Shown here: in pieces, positions 34,607-44,092 of the stretch
Layout of the letters: the number at the start of each line of letters is the position of its first letter
Numbering within the stretch: the stretch's first letter is position 1
DNA from: JANNYA01 sp031422315
GTDB lineage: Bacteria > Pseudomonadota > Gammaproteobacteria > Xanthomonadales > SZUA-5
NCBI GenBank assembly: GCA_031422315.1
Contig: JANOQN010000068.1
Coordinates: 1-64,000 of the forward strand
Direction of reading: 5' to 3'
Length of the DNA stretch: 64,000 nt
Notes under the pieces: model-generated
Databases searched by the model: none
What the model was told of the DNA's origin: nothing
What the model saw: the letters and a program-made list of their open reading frames with translations, nothing else
Position numbers and translations under genes: made by a program

Positions 34607-36211
34607 CTAGACTCGATAGTGATCTTGCATCGGATAATTCCTGGCATAGGCCGCAAACGCCGCTGCTGCGACTAGCGCAAAGCCGGCGAAGAAAAACATC
34701 AAAAACGCGCTTTCGCTCATGCCGGTTTCAGTGATTTTTGCCATCACTGCAGGATTTCGAACAGTGGCGTTGGTGATCAAAACCCACAAGTTGCCAAAGG
34801 TTACGCTGAGCAGCCAAAAGCTCATGATCACGCCTTTCATCGAGCTGGGCGCTTGGCTGTAGGCAAACTCTAAACCGGTGGCTGATACCAACACTTCTGC
34901 AAAAGTCAGCAGCGCGTAGGGCAACACTTGCCAAGCAATGGAAACCGGATCGCCGCCATCAATCCAGAGTTGAATAATGCCAGCGCAGATCCAAGCTAGC
35001 CCGGAAAACGCAATGCCATAGCCCATGCGCTTAAGCGGCGTCGGCTCAAAGCCAAGTTTGCGCAGGGCAGGGTAGAGCACCATATTATTGAAGGGAATCA
35101 ACAGCATCACTAGCAATGGATTGAGCGCCTGCATTTGCGCGGGTGTCGTTACGAGCCAGCCGATCCAGGATTTTGGATCGAACATCAGCATTTGCCCGCC
35201 TTGTAAAACCCAGGTCGAGGCTTTCTGATCAAACAGCGACCAAAATGGCGTAACAAAGGCAAACACCACCAAAATACGCAGCACCGCGCGCACCGCATCG
35301 ACCGATTCACTCGGGTGCAAACCGCGCGCGCGTTCTAACTGGATTGAAGTGCCGACGCCGCCAAACAGCATGACGGCACCCAGTGCAATGCAAAACGAAA
35401 TCACAAAGCCCAAATGCTCTGGCCAGAACGCAGGTTTTGTCGCCCAAAACAGCATGACCGCAGCGGCCAAGCCCGCGCCAAAAACAGCAATCCAAAGCCC
35501 ATTACGCGATTGCCCAGGGCCTGCCGCAAGCAGTGCCGTTTTCGCAACACCCATGAAGCCATTTGGATTGCTCGGGCTAGGCGGAACCTGCACGTACCGG
35601 TGCCGGCCCGCCCAAAAAATCACCGTGGCGATAAACATCAAAATACCCGGCACGCCAAATGCCCAGGCTGGACCGTATTCTTTCATGATGCGCGGCATTA
35701 ACAGCGAAGCGAAGAACGAGCCAAAATTGATCGTCCAGTAAAACGCGTCGTACACCAGCTTGGCTTTGTGTTTGTTGGTTTGATCGAACTGATCACCGAC
35801 AAACGCTGACACTAGCGGCTTGATTCCGCCCGAGCCGAGCGCAATCAGCAGCAATCCGACATAGAACATGGTTCGGTTGTCGACATAAAACGCCAAAAAA
35901 CCTTGGCCCACGCAATACAGCAGGGATAGCCACAGCACGGTTTGGTATTTGCCGAAAAACCGATCCGAAATCCAACCGCCCAACAGCGGGAAGAAATAAA
36001 CCCCGATCACAAAGCTGTGGAAAACTTCTTTCGCAATGCCAGCGCGCTCAACTAGCGGTGCATATAGCAGCAATGACGTCACTAAAAACGGCGTCAAAAT
36101 ATTGCGCATGCCGTAAAAACTAAAGCGCTCACAGGCTTCATTGCCTATGATGTATGGAATTTGTGAGGGCATTTTACCGCCCTGATGAGCGGGCTGAGCT
36201 GGCTGTGTCAT
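34607..36211 (-). CDS. POT/PTR family proton-dependent oligopeptide transporter
   Basis: From ATG 36211 (Met14 at 36172 is also plausible) the protein has 534 residues and about 12-14 membrane helices. It has the POT signature NEACERFSFYGMR (ExxERFxxYG) in helix 1 and the family blocks GGWISDRFFGKYQT, ALGSGGIKPLVSAF and FYWTINFGSF. It should import di- and tripeptides, or related molecules, with protons across the inner membrane. It converges with the AAA ATPase gene and is divergent from the kinase gene. Confidence 0.93.
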   Translation of the reverse strand: MTQPAQPAHQGGKMPSQIPYIIGNEACERFSFYGMRNILTPFLVTSLLLYAPLVERAGIAKEVFHSFVIGVYFFPLLGGWISDRFFGKYQTVLWLSLLYCVGQGFLAFYVDNRTMFYVGLLLIALGSGGIKPLVSAFVGDQFDQTNKHKAKLVYDAFYWTINFGSFFASLLMPRIMKEYGPAWAFGVPGILMFIATVIFWAGRHRYVQVPPSPSNPNGFMGVAKTALLAAGPGQSRNGLWIAVFGAGLAAAVMLFWATKPAFWPEHLGFVISFCIALGAVMLFGGVGTSIQLERARGLHPSESVDAVRAVLRILVVFAFVTPFWSLFDQKASTWVLQGGQMLMFDPKSWIGWLVTTPAQMQALNPLLVMLLIPFNNMVLYPALRKLGFEPTPLKRMGYGIAFSGLAWICAGIIQLWIDGGDPVSIAWQVLPYALLTFAEVLVSATGLEFAYSQAPSSMKGVIMSFWLLSVTFGNLWVLITNATVRNPAVMAKITETGMSESAFLMFFFAGFALVAAAAFAAYARNYPMQDHYRV

Positions 36212-36335
36212 TTTGGTAAGCCTTGAATTCAAGCAAGCGCGGATCATGCCACGAGTGCTGCGCTTTCGTCGCTGGATTTGATGGCGTTGAACGCATGGCT
36301 CTGCGCTATGCTAATGCCGAGCTTAAAGGAACCGC

Positions 36336-38732
36336 ATGATTGATCCAAACGCACCCACGACCGATGGCACGCCACGTACTGCCACCGTTGACGGCATGCC
36401 TGAACGTATCGGGCCCTATCGCATTTTAGAATCGCTCGGCCAAGGTGGCATGGGGCGCGTGTTACTTGGTGAATCTGACGTACCTAAGCGCAGGGCAGCG
36501 ATCAAGCTGCTGCTCGGAGGTGCACTGAGTGCAGATATGTTTGAACGCTTTCGCCGGGAAATGGACGCGCTAGCAAAGCTCGAGCACCCTAACATTGCGC
36601 GGCTATTTGAAGCGGGAAGCCTTACGCAAGGTGATCGCACAGAACCCTGGTACGCGATGGAATTTGTTAATGGCATGCCGCTAGACGCCTATGTTTTACA
36701 TCACCAACTAGCGCCGCCTGCCGTGCTGCGTTTGGTCGGGCAGATTGCCCGCGCCTTGCACTATGCACATCAGCGCGGAGTCATCCATCGGGATATCAAG
36801 CCCGCCAATATTATGGTGAGCCAAGATGGCGTGCCCAAGCTGCTGGATTTTGGCATTGCGCGTTTAATTGATGACGATGCCAGTGGAGTACGCACGCGCT
36901 TTGGGCAAATTATTGGCACGTTAGCCTACATGAGCCCCGAACAGCTGGGTAGCGCGGCGCATGTGGATGTGCGTTCTGATGTGTATGCCTTGGGTGTTGT
37001 TTTGTATCAGCTGTTGACTGGCGATTTGCCGCTGGAAATTAGCACAACTAGCTTGCTGGACGCGATACGGGAACTTGCCGAAGGCAAACGCGTTCCGCTC
37101 AGTGAGCGCAGGCCCGCAATGCGGGGAGAGCTTGAATTAATTGTCGATACCGCAAGCCATCGAGATCTAGACCGGCGCTATGATTCGGCTGCCAGTTTTG
37201 CCAATGATTTAGATAATTTTCTTATGCTGCGTCCACTTTCTGCGAGGCGGGCCAGCATTGGCTATTTGGCGCAAAAGTTTGTTCGGCGCAATCCTGGATT
37301 AGTGGCTGCGATGGCATTGGTGGCGCTTGCGCTGATTGCTGCAACGACTATCTCATTGATCTCCGCTCAGCAAGCGCGCATTGCCCAGGCGCAAGCAGAA
37401 GCACGCGCAGTGCAACTTGCTACCGTGAATCGCTTCATGCGCGATGTTCTAGAACAAGCTGACCCGAGCAACCCCGCTGGTGGCAGCCCAACCATGAAAG
37501 ATGCGCTCATAGGCGCCGACGCTGCATTCGCGGCGCTGCCGCCTGATCCATCGCTCAGAGGCGCGGTGGGTGAACTGCTCGCCGCGGCGTGGAACGGCTC
37601 AGGGGATCACGAGCGCGCTTTACAATACGCAGAAGGCGCACTGTCAGCGCTAAAACCTAGCCAAGGCGCTGATTCCGAGGCCATGCTCTCGCTTGAGCGT
37701 GCGCGCATCATTGCGCTTAACGAATTGGGCAAGAACGATTTAGCGCTGCAAGCCATAGATGCACTGCTCGTGCGCGCAACTGCGCAATACGGCGCAAATG
37801 CCAATGCCGTCATCAAACTCAAGGCGGAAAAAATGGTGACTTTGAGCTATTTGCAGCGCGCGCCCGAAGGTGTGGTGATTGGTGAGGCGCTGCTGAAAGA
37901 TCACAGCACCCAATTTGCCAATATGGGCGGGTTTGAGCTGGCGACTGTGCGCCGGAATACCGCCTTGCTGATGCGTCAATCTGGCCGTTTGCAAGAGGCA
38001 CTGGCGATCCATCAGCAGTCCTGGAATGAAGCCATTGCCGCAGGCACTAGTCGCCACCCGAAGAGCCTTTTTGATTTGCATTCGCTGGCGATGGTGCAGG
38101 GCCGATTGGGTCAAGCTGAGCTGGCCCTTCGCAATTTTCGCGAAGCTGCCAAGCTGCGCACCGAAGTGCTCGGTGATCGCCATCCGGCAACCATTAACTC
38201 CGAACTCAGCGTGGTAGGCGTGCTAGGGCAGTTAAACCTACCGGCGGACGCTATCAAAATTGCTGAAATCGTGTTGCCGCGGGCGAAAGCAGTATTTGGT
38301 GATTCACATATGGCCTATTTGGGCGGGCTTAATAACTACGGGCTTGCTCTGGAAGATGCAGGCAACATTCAAGCCGCCGAAGCGGCGTTCAACGATGCCA
38401 TTATGGGCGCCGAAGCCACAACCGGTGTATCACCGGGCTCGTTACGTTTTCGATTTAATCTAGCTAAGTTGCTCACTGAGCAAAAGCGGCTAGAGCAGGC
38501 GCAAACCGCTTACGAATTTATCCTATTGCACGCGCGAACCAAGTTCACTGACAGCGATTTATCACTCGCAGATTTTCGCGCCGGCGCGGCGCAGCTTGCA
38601 CTGTTGCAAGGCCAAAAAGCCGACGCTGCGGCATTGTTCGCACTCGCATTGCCTGAGATGGAAAAGCAATTGCCTGCCGATGATAAAGGGCTGATTAAAG
38701 CGCGTGAGGGGTTTGCGCGCGCTAAGCTGTAG
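36336..38732 (+). CDS. Transmembrane Ser/Thr protein kinase with C-terminal TPR sensor region
   Basis: Residues about 25-300 form a Hanks-type kinase: glycine loop LGQGGMGRV, ATP lysine K57, catalytic HRDIKPAN (D153), DFG at 171-173, and APE-like MSPEQL. A single membrane helix spans about 321-344. The outer 450 residues are helical with tetratricopeptide-type repeats (DLHSLAMVQGRLGQAELALRNF, GGLNNYGLALEDAGNIQAAEAAF). This is the common proteobacterial kinase-TPR architecture and is probably active, with an extracytoplasmic sensor. It stands alone, so its substrates are unknown. Confidence 0.93.
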   Translation: MIDPNAPTTDGTPRTATVDGMPERIGPYRILESLGQGGMGRVLLGESDVPKRRAAIKLLLGGALSADMFERFRREMDALAKLEHPNIARLFEAGSLTQGDRTEPWYAMEFVNGMPLDAYVLHHQLAPPAVLRLVGQIARALHYAHQRGVIHRDIKPANIMVSQDGVPKLLDFGIARLIDDDASGVRTRFGQIIGTLAYMSPEQLGSAAHVDVRSDVYALGVVLYQLLTGDLPLEISTTSLLDAIRELAEGKRVPLSERRPAMRGELELIVDTASHRDLDRRYDSAASFANDLDNFLMLRPLSARRASIGYLAQKFVRRNPGLVAAMALVALALIAATTISLISAQQARIAQAQAEARAVQLATVNRFMRDVLEQADPSNPAGGSPTMKDALIGADAAFAALPPDPSLRGAVGELLAAAWNGSGDHERALQYAEGALSALKPSQGADSEAMLSLERARIIALNELGKNDLALQAIDALLVRATAQYGANANAVIKLKAEKMVTLSYLQRAPEGVVIGEALLKDHSTQFANMGGFELATVRRNTALLMRQSGRLQEALAIHQQSWNEAIAAGTSRHPKSLFDLHSLAMVQGRLGQAELALRNFREAAKLRTEVLGDRHPATINSELSVVGVLGQLNLPADAIKIAEIVLPRAKAVFGDSHMAYLGGLNNYGLALEDAGNIQAAEAAFNDAIMGAEATTGVSPGSLRFRFNLAKLLTEQKRLEQAQTAYEFILLHARTKFTDSDLSLADFRAGAAQLALLQGQKADAAALFALALPEMEKQLPADDKGLIKAREGFARAKL

Positions 38733-38735
38733 CCG

Positions 38736-40069
38736 CTATTTACCAAGCAGCTCCATGACTGCCACCGTCATAGCGGTAGCGCCGGTGATAATCGAAGCCT
38801 TAGGATCGACTTTAAACAAACCCGAGTGATGCCCAGAAACTGCGGGGCCGCCATTCTTCTCGGCCTCAAATGCCGCTGCGTGCGTGCCGCCAACGGCAAA
38901 ATAAAACCCAGGCACGTTCGTGTCAGCCGCTACCAAGTAGGCAAAATCCTCCGCGCCCATACCGGTTTGCTCGAACGGCGTTACTGCATTGCTGCCCAGC
39001 TCACGTACAAATGCGCCGTTGATGCGCTTTGCCAGCGCAGCATTGTTGATTGTTGCAGGCGTACCCGCTGGGTTTTCAATCTTAGGCAGCAATGCGTCTG
39101 GCAGGCCGTTTGCTTGGGCGATGCTGGTCGCGACGCGGCGCACCGCCGAGTTGAGCTGCGCGCGCGTTTCTTCATCGTTAGCGCGCACCGTGATTTGTAG
39201 GTCAGCATGATCGGTAATGATGTTCGGCCGATTGCCGGCATTGAATGCGCCGACGGTAATCACGCCCGGCTTGAGCGCGATTTTTCTCGGCTAATAATGC
39301 CTTGTAGCCCTAATACGATTTGCGAGCCAATGTAGACCGGATCCTTACCCAAATGCGGTGAAGCGCCGTGAGTCGCGACGCCTTGTACCGTCATATTAAG
39401 CGTGTCAGACGAGGAATATTGCACGCCTTCTGAGCCGCTGACTTGTCCGGTAGCAAGGCTTGATGAAACGTGCAGCGCAAGCGCGTAATCGGGCTTTGGA
39501 AAGCGCGTGTAAAGTCCATCTTCAATCGTGAGTTTTGCGCCGACTAGCGCTTCTTCCGCCGGCTGCACGACAAACACGATGGTGCCAGACCATCGTGATT
39601 TCATTGCGGCAAGCCGTTTTGCAGTGGCAATCATCGCGGTAATGTGGGTGTCATGCCCGCAGGCGTGCATGACCGGCGATTCAATGCCATCAACCCCTAC
39701 CTGTCGCGCGGTGGAGGCGTAGCTCAGCCCGTTGGTTTCCTCAACCGGCAGCCCGTCCATATCAGCGCGCACCAGCACAGTTGGGCCCGCGCCATTTTTC
39801 ATCACGCCAACCACGCCGGTTTGCCCGACTTTTTCAGTGACCACTATGCCGGAAATCGCGCGCAGCTCTTTTGCCATGCGCGCGGCGGTTTTGAATTCGC
39901 GCAGCGATAGCTCAGGGTTGCGGTGAAAGTGCTCGAATAAGGAAGCTAGCGAACTATCGTAATCAGCCCGGATGGCTGTTGCGTAGTCGGGTTCAGCAAG
40001 TGCTGCGGTGCTGGCTAATACCATTGAAATGAATATGGCAAGGCGTGATTTTGCGACGAAGCATTTCAT
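38736..40069 (-). pseudogene. M20-family amidohydrolase, frameshifted
   Basis: Two adjacent frames together encode one secreted M20 metallo-amidohydrolase of about 444 residues. The N-terminal part (39260-40069) has a signal peptide, RADMDGLPVEE, the zinc motif ACGHDTH and PAEEALVG. The C-terminal part (38736-39263) has the dimerisation/catalytic remainder, including GAEDFAYL and SGHHSGLFKVD. The break lies in a run of five A residues (minus strand; T5 at 39281-39285). One more A, or two fewer, would restore REKIALKPGVITVG. Either the gene is recently inactivated or this is an assembly homopolymer error. Relatives hydrolyse N-acyl amino acids such as hippurate. Confidence 0.88.
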
Positions 40070-40149
40070 GATTTGAGCCGAGAGTTAAAAGCTGAGCTTA
40101 GCGCAATAAAGGCTGTACTGCCCGAGATTTTGCGAGCGTTATTCAGCGC

Positions 40150-40608
40150 CTAAAGCTCACACCGATCTTCAGCGCACGCCCGTGCTTTTGCATTCGCTTT
40201 CTTAGCAGCGCGCGCAACCAGCCAGCTAAAAAACCAGGTAATTCCAATTTTCGACAAGAACAAGCGATTGTCCGCAATCCATGGATAAATTCGATCCCAA
40301 ATCGGGCGTAAAAAAGGGTTGCTCCACATTTTCTCCATGCCGGTAATGCCGGTCGCGCCGTAGGCCGCAGTAAACACCGGCACGCCGATGAGCCACTGGC
40401 CAGAAGCATCTCTGGCGTGTACTAGGCGCATCATCTCGGCCCGGCGATAAGGCGATTGATCGGCGTAAGCATCGGTGAAGTTTGCGGGCGAGCAATCAAT
40501 CAGCTCCAAGCGATTCAACGAATCGTAGCTTTTCAACGCAAACATCTCGCGCCTGCATAGCGGGCAGGAATCATCGTAGTAAATCCGTAGCGGAAAGCTG
40601 ATGCTCAT
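40150..40608 (-). CDS. DCC-family (DUF393) thiol-disulfide oxidoreductase-like protein
   Basis: The 152-residue protein has the DCC signature in YYDDSCPLCRRE near the N-terminus (DxxCPLC) and the usual family blocks: IDCSPANF, HARDASGQWLIGVPVF and PIWDRIY. The CxxC suggests redox chemistry, but members are functionally uncharacterised. It sits eight bases downstream of the DUF1993 gene in the same orientation, so the two form a small operon. The C-terminus is basic with two cysteines. Confidence 0.85.
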   Translation of the reverse strand: MSISFPLRIYYDDSCPLCRREMFALKSYDSLNRLELIDCSPANFTDAYADQSPYRRAEMMRLVHARDASGQWLIGVPVFTAAYGATGITGMEKMWSNPFLRPIWDRIYPWIADNRLFLSKIGITWFFSWLVARAAKKANAKARACAEDRCEL

Positions 40609-40616
40609 GTGGAACG

Positions 40617-41117
40617 CTAGACGCCTAAATAATCCAATTTACCGATTTGCACGCCCTGGTTCCGCAAAATCGCATAGGCGGTGCAGGTATGGAAGTAAAA
40701 ATGCGGCAATACAATATCTCGCACATAATCAGCGCCCAAGCCAGCATAAGCGTGCCCGCCGAGCGTCAGGCTAATTTCACGATTTTCACAGCCGTCAAAT
40801 TTAGCTGGGTCAATTGAAGCGATAAAGGCCAACGTTTTTTCGATCCGTGCGGCAAGCTCTGTCAGCGTTTTTTCATGGTCATCGTACTTGGGGTTTTCGA
40901 CAGTACTTAAGCGCGCGCACGCGCCTTTAGCAAAATCACCAGCAATTTGAATTTGCCGCGCTAGCGCATGCATATCGGGTGCTAATCGGGCATTGACCAA
41001 CACGGATTCATCGAATTTGCGCTCAGCGGCATAAGTCTGCGCCTTGGCCAAAATGCCGTGTAGGGCTTTTAGATGCCGTGTGAGGAGCGGGACGGTTTGA
41101 GTGTAAATGGGGTTCAT
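40617..41117 (-). CDS. DUF1993 family protein (DinB-like helical bundle)
   Basis: The 166-residue protein starts MNPIYTQTVPLLTRHLKAL. It contains ARLAPDMHALARQIQIAGDFAKGACARLS, two LTELAARI-type helices, and a conserved end with VLPHFYFHTCTAYAILRNQGVQIGKLDYLG. This pattern defines DUF1993, a four-helix family related to DinB. No function is established. It is followed by the DCC-family gene. Confidence 0.88.
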   Translation of the reverse strand: MNPIYTQTVPLLTRHLKALHGILAKAQTYAAERKFDESVLVNARLAPDMHALARQIQIAGDFAKGACARLSTVENPKYDDHEKTLTELAARIEKTLAFIASIDPAKFDGCENREISLTLGGHAYAGLGADYVRDIVLPHFYFHTCTAYAILRNQGVQIGKLDYLGV

Positions 41118-41152
41118 GGTGGTCCTTGAGATGGCTGCGATTTAGTTGTGTG

Positions 41153-41188
41153 AGTGGGTAATTCTAATCAAGTGGGTAATTCTAATCA
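41153..41188. repeat. Perfect 18-bp tandem duplication
   Basis: AGTGGGTAATTCTAATCA occurs twice without a gap at 41153-41170 and 41171-41188, in the 343-base region between the DUF1993 gene and aceK. A weak frame with GTG start crosses this region into aceK, but it has no supporting features. Otherwise the region appears empty. Confidence 0.9.
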
Positions 41189-41460
41189 GATACTGAGCGA
41201 ATTAAATGAGTATTGGCTAGGTGCAGGGTGGACATCAAGTCAAGGCATGACCTTTCAAGTAACGCAGCGCATCACAAGGCCAAGAATAGAGCCCCAGACT
41301 ACCTTGTGCCGCGCTTTCAGCGCTAACACCTACGCAAACCCAAGAGATCGTGGCGAGTACCCAAAAAAACATCAGTTTGGTTCGCACTACCCCAACACTA
41401 AACAAGCAGACAAGCTGCATTTGTTCTGTACGATAGCCGTTTGTCTATTGAGCCCACACT

Positions 41461-43167
41461 ATGACATCCGTTGAACCCACCTCCAGCTTCGATTCGCCCG
41501 CACTAACTGCGGCAACCCAAATTCGCGCCGGTTTTACTGAGTTCAATCGGCGCTACCGGGAGGTGACGCAGCGCGCTAAGCGGCATTTTGAGCAAAAAGC
41601 CTGGACGGCGGCGCGTAGTGACGCGGTTGAACGCATCGGCATTTATGACGCTTCAATCGATGTAACCCAGCAGGCATTGCGGGAAATTTTGAGCACTAAT
41701 ACGCTGGACAAAAACACCTGGGCGGCGGTGAAAGGGCACTTTAGCGCTTTAATTGCTGGTGACGTTGATCAGGAGTTGAACAAGACTTTTTTCAACACGT
41801 TAACGCGGCGGTTTTTCAAAACGCGCGGCGTGGATTCTGGGGTGGAGTTTATTGCGCTCGATATTGAGCCGACTGATCGCATAACCCGGCCGGTGGCACG
41901 CCTGACCTATTCGGCGTCGAGTTCGCTGCGGGCGCTGTTTCGTAATGTGCTGGACGATGTGGCGTTTAGCGTGAACTATATAGACCCTGATCGCTGCGCG
42001 ACGCGTATCGCCAGCGCCGTGCAATCGCAGCTGCAAGCCTGGGGCGAGCATCCGGTGCGCGCGGTTGAGTTGTTGACCACGATTTTCTATCGGGAAAGGC
42101 GCGCATATTTGGTGGGCCGGGTATTTGGTGAAACGCAGTTTGCCCCGATTGCGATTGCGCTCAAGCATGACGAGCAGGGCCTGCGCAGCGACGCGGTAAT
42201 GACTGATCGTGATGATTTTGCTGCACTTTTTGGTTACACCCGCAGCTACTTTATGGCGGATCTTGAAACCGTGGGCGATGCGGTGGTGTTTTTGCGGGCT
42301 CTGTTGCCGCGCAAGCCGATTGATGAGCTTTACACCGTTTTAGGGCGATCTAAACAGGGCAAAACTGAGCGCTATCGGCACTTTTTCCGGCATTTGGAAA
42401 CCCATGATGAGCGTTTTGTGCTGGCCGATGGCGAGCGCGGTATGGTGATGGCGGTGTTTACCATGCCGGGCTATCCGCTGGTGTTTAAAGTGATTCGCGA
42501 TAAGTTTGCGCCGCCGAAAAATATTTCTCGTCAGGAAGTTATCGATAAGTATCAAATGGTGTTCAAACATGACCGCGCCGGTCGGCTGGTGGACGCGCAG
42601 GAGTTTCGCTATTTGCGCTTTCCCAAGGCGCGCTTTTCACCGGCCGTTTTGGCTGAGTTAGCCACATGTAGTGACAGCGTAATTGATGAAGGCAACTTCA
42701 TCACGATTACGCATTTGTATGTTGAGCGCAAGCTCGTACCGCTCAATCTATACATCAAGAATGCCTCGCCTGAGCAGGCGCAGGCAGCCATATCAGATTA
42801 CGCCCAGGCGCTGGCCGATCTGGCCTACAGCAATATCTTTGCCGGCGATTTATTGCTGAAAAACTTCGGCCTGACCAAAGGCGGCCGGGTTATTTTCTAT
42901 GATTACGATGAGCTGTGTTTAGTCACCGAATGCCGCTTTCGCGAGCTGCCAGATTATGAGGATGAGCGCGAAGTGTACGTCGCGCCGAATGATATCTTCC
43001 CGGAAGAATTTCCACGCTTTTTGGGGCTGACGCCTGCGCTTCGCAGCGCGCTAATGGCAACCCATGCGGACGTTTTTACCGTGCGCTGGTGGCTGGATGT
43101 GCAAGCCCGCGTGGCGGCCGGAGAACGGGTCGAAATTCCACCGTATGCACAGCGTTTGCGGTTTTGA
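41461..43167 (+). CDS. aceK: Isocitrate dehydrogenase kinase/phosphatase
   Basis: The 568-residue protein matches AceK throughout: a regulatory N-terminal half (IGIYDASIDVTQQALREIL, FFNTLTRRFFKTRGVD) and the kinase-like half with VFKVIRDKFAPPKN (ATP lysine) and IFYDYDEL (catalytic aspartate region). It phosphorylates and dephosphorylates isocitrate dehydrogenase, switching carbon between the TCA cycle and the glyoxylate shunt. The aceBA genes are not in this window. msrQ starts seven bases after its stop. Confidence 0.96.
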   Translation: MTSVEPTSSFDSPALTAATQIRAGFTEFNRRYREVTQRAKRHFEQKAWTAARSDAVERIGIYDASIDVTQQALREILSTNTLDKNTWAAVKGHFSALIAGDVDQELNKTFFNTLTRRFFKTRGVDSGVEFIALDIEPTDRITRPVARLTYSASSSLRALFRNVLDDVAFSVNYIDPDRCATRIASAVQSQLQAWGEHPVRAVELLTTIFYRERRAYLVGRVFGETQFAPIAIALKHDEQGLRSDAVMTDRDDFAALFGYTRSYFMADLETVGDAVVFLRALLPRKPIDELYTVLGRSKQGKTERYRHFFRHLETHDERFVLADGERGMVMAVFTMPGYPLVFKVIRDKFAPPKNISRQEVIDKYQMVFKHDRAGRLVDAQEFRYLRFPKARFSPAVLAELATCSDSVIDEGNFITITHLYVERKLVPLNLYIKNASPEQAQAAISDYAQALADLAYSNIFAGDLLLKNFGLTKGGRVIFYDYDELCLVTECRFRELPDYEDEREVYVAPNDIFPEEFPRFLGLTPALRSALMATHADVFTVRWWLDVQARVAAGERVEIPPYAQRLRF

Positions 43168-43174
43168 TTGGCTC

Positions 43175-43759
43175 GTGCGAGTTAACGCATCTAAGCTGCA
43201 CGTAGGTTTGCATGTTTTAGCGACTGTGCCGCTCGCTTGGCTGCTATTTGAGTTGTTCCAGGCGCGTTTGGGCGCAGATCCAGTGCGCGAATTAACACAT
43301 CGAAGCGGTTGGTGGGCGCTGGTGTTTTTGCTGGGCTCGCTTTGCATGACGCCATTGCAACGCTTAAGCGGGCAGGGCGCTTTTATTCGGATGCGCCGGC
43401 CGCTTGGGCTGTGGTGTTTCGCATTTGCTAGCTTACATTTTGCAACGTTCATTGCGCTCGACTTGGCGTTTAGATGGTCAGAAATTATCATTGAGTTAAC
43501 CCAGCGGCCATTTATAAACATCGGCTTTATTGCGTGGCTGTTACTGGTGCCGCTGGCGCTAACGTCAAACAAAATCATGATGCGCAAGCTAGGCCGCAAT
43601 TGGCAGCGCCTACACAAGCTGGCGTACGTGATAGGCGCGTTGGCCTGCCTGCATTTTTATTGGGGCGCAAAATCAAACGTAGCAGAGCCGCTGTTATTTG
43701 CCGGGGTTTTTGCGGCGTTGATGCTGCTGCGGTTGGCACAATTCACACCTAGGCGCTAG
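43175..43759 (+). CDS. msrQ: Heme-binding subunit MsrQ (YedZ) of the periplasmic methionine sulfoxide reductase
   Basis: The reading frame extends back into aceK, but GTG 43175, seven bases after the aceK stop, gives the normal family length (194 residues). Six hydrophobic segments carry the MsrQ blocks SGWWALVFLLGSLCMTPLQRL, RRPLGLWCFAFASLH and WQRLHKLAYVIGALACLHFYW with heme-ligand histidines. MsrQ passes electrons to MsrP, which repairs oxidised methionines in the periplasm. No msrP gene is next to it, which is unusual. Confidence 0.9.
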   Translation: MRVNASKLHVGLHVLATVPLAWLLFELFQARLGADPVRELTHRSGWWALVFLLGSLCMTPLQRLSGQGAFIRMRRPLGLWCFAFASLHFATFIALDLAFRWSEIIIELTQRPFINIGFIAWLLLVPLALTSNKIMMRKLGRNWQRLHKLAYVIGALACLHFYWGAKSNVAEPLLFAGVFAALMLLRLAQFTPRR

Positions 43760-43813
43760 ACGCCATCTAGCCACTAGGCCAAACTCGGGTTAATTCGACG
43801 GCGAACACAACGC

Positions 43814-44092
43814 ATGACTGACGCAGCAACATCCGCTACTGAAACACCCATTGAGCTACAAAAACGCCTGCGTTGGCAATGTCGGCGCGGCATGTTGGAG
43901 ATGGATTTTTTACTACGCCGCTATTTGGACAGCGTGTTTTTGACCACCTCAAGCGACGCAAAGTCCGAGTTTGAAGCGCTGCTAAAGCTTGAGGATGACT
44001 TGCTTTGGGATTATTTGCTCGGCACCAAATTGCCGGCTAATCCCAGCACACGAGCGCTTATTGATGCGATCCGAACCGGATTTGCGGCTTAA
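43814..44092 (+). CDS. sdhE: Succinate dehydrogenase assembly factor 2 (flavinylation factor)
   Basis: The 92-residue protein contains WQCRRGMLEMD (RGMLE at 25-29), the RGxxE motif of SdhE/YgfY, and a C-terminal LLWDYLLG helix. SdhE promotes covalent attachment of FAD to SdhA and FrdA. The next gene, ygfX-like, starts inside its last ten codons, the same pairing as in E. coli. Confidence 0.93.
   Translation: MTDAATSATETPIELQKRLRWQCRRGMLEMDFLLRRYLDSVFLTTSSDAKSEFEALLKLEDDLLWDYLLGTKLPANPSTRALIDAIRTGFAA

Noticed and set aside
39260..39300. Programmed ribosomal frameshift in the amidohydrolase gene
   Set aside because: Only five A residues are present, and no stimulatory structure or internal ribosome site is visible; mutation or sequence error is more likely.
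41154..41474. Open frame of 106 codons between the DUF1993 gene and aceK
   Set aside because: It starts with GTG inside a tandem repeat, has no ribosome site or domain, and overlaps the aceK start.
43989..44063. N-terminal extension of the ygfX-like protein
   Set aside because: It would overlap sdhE deeply in another frame and adds residues unlike any YgfX; ATG 44064 gives the expected start.
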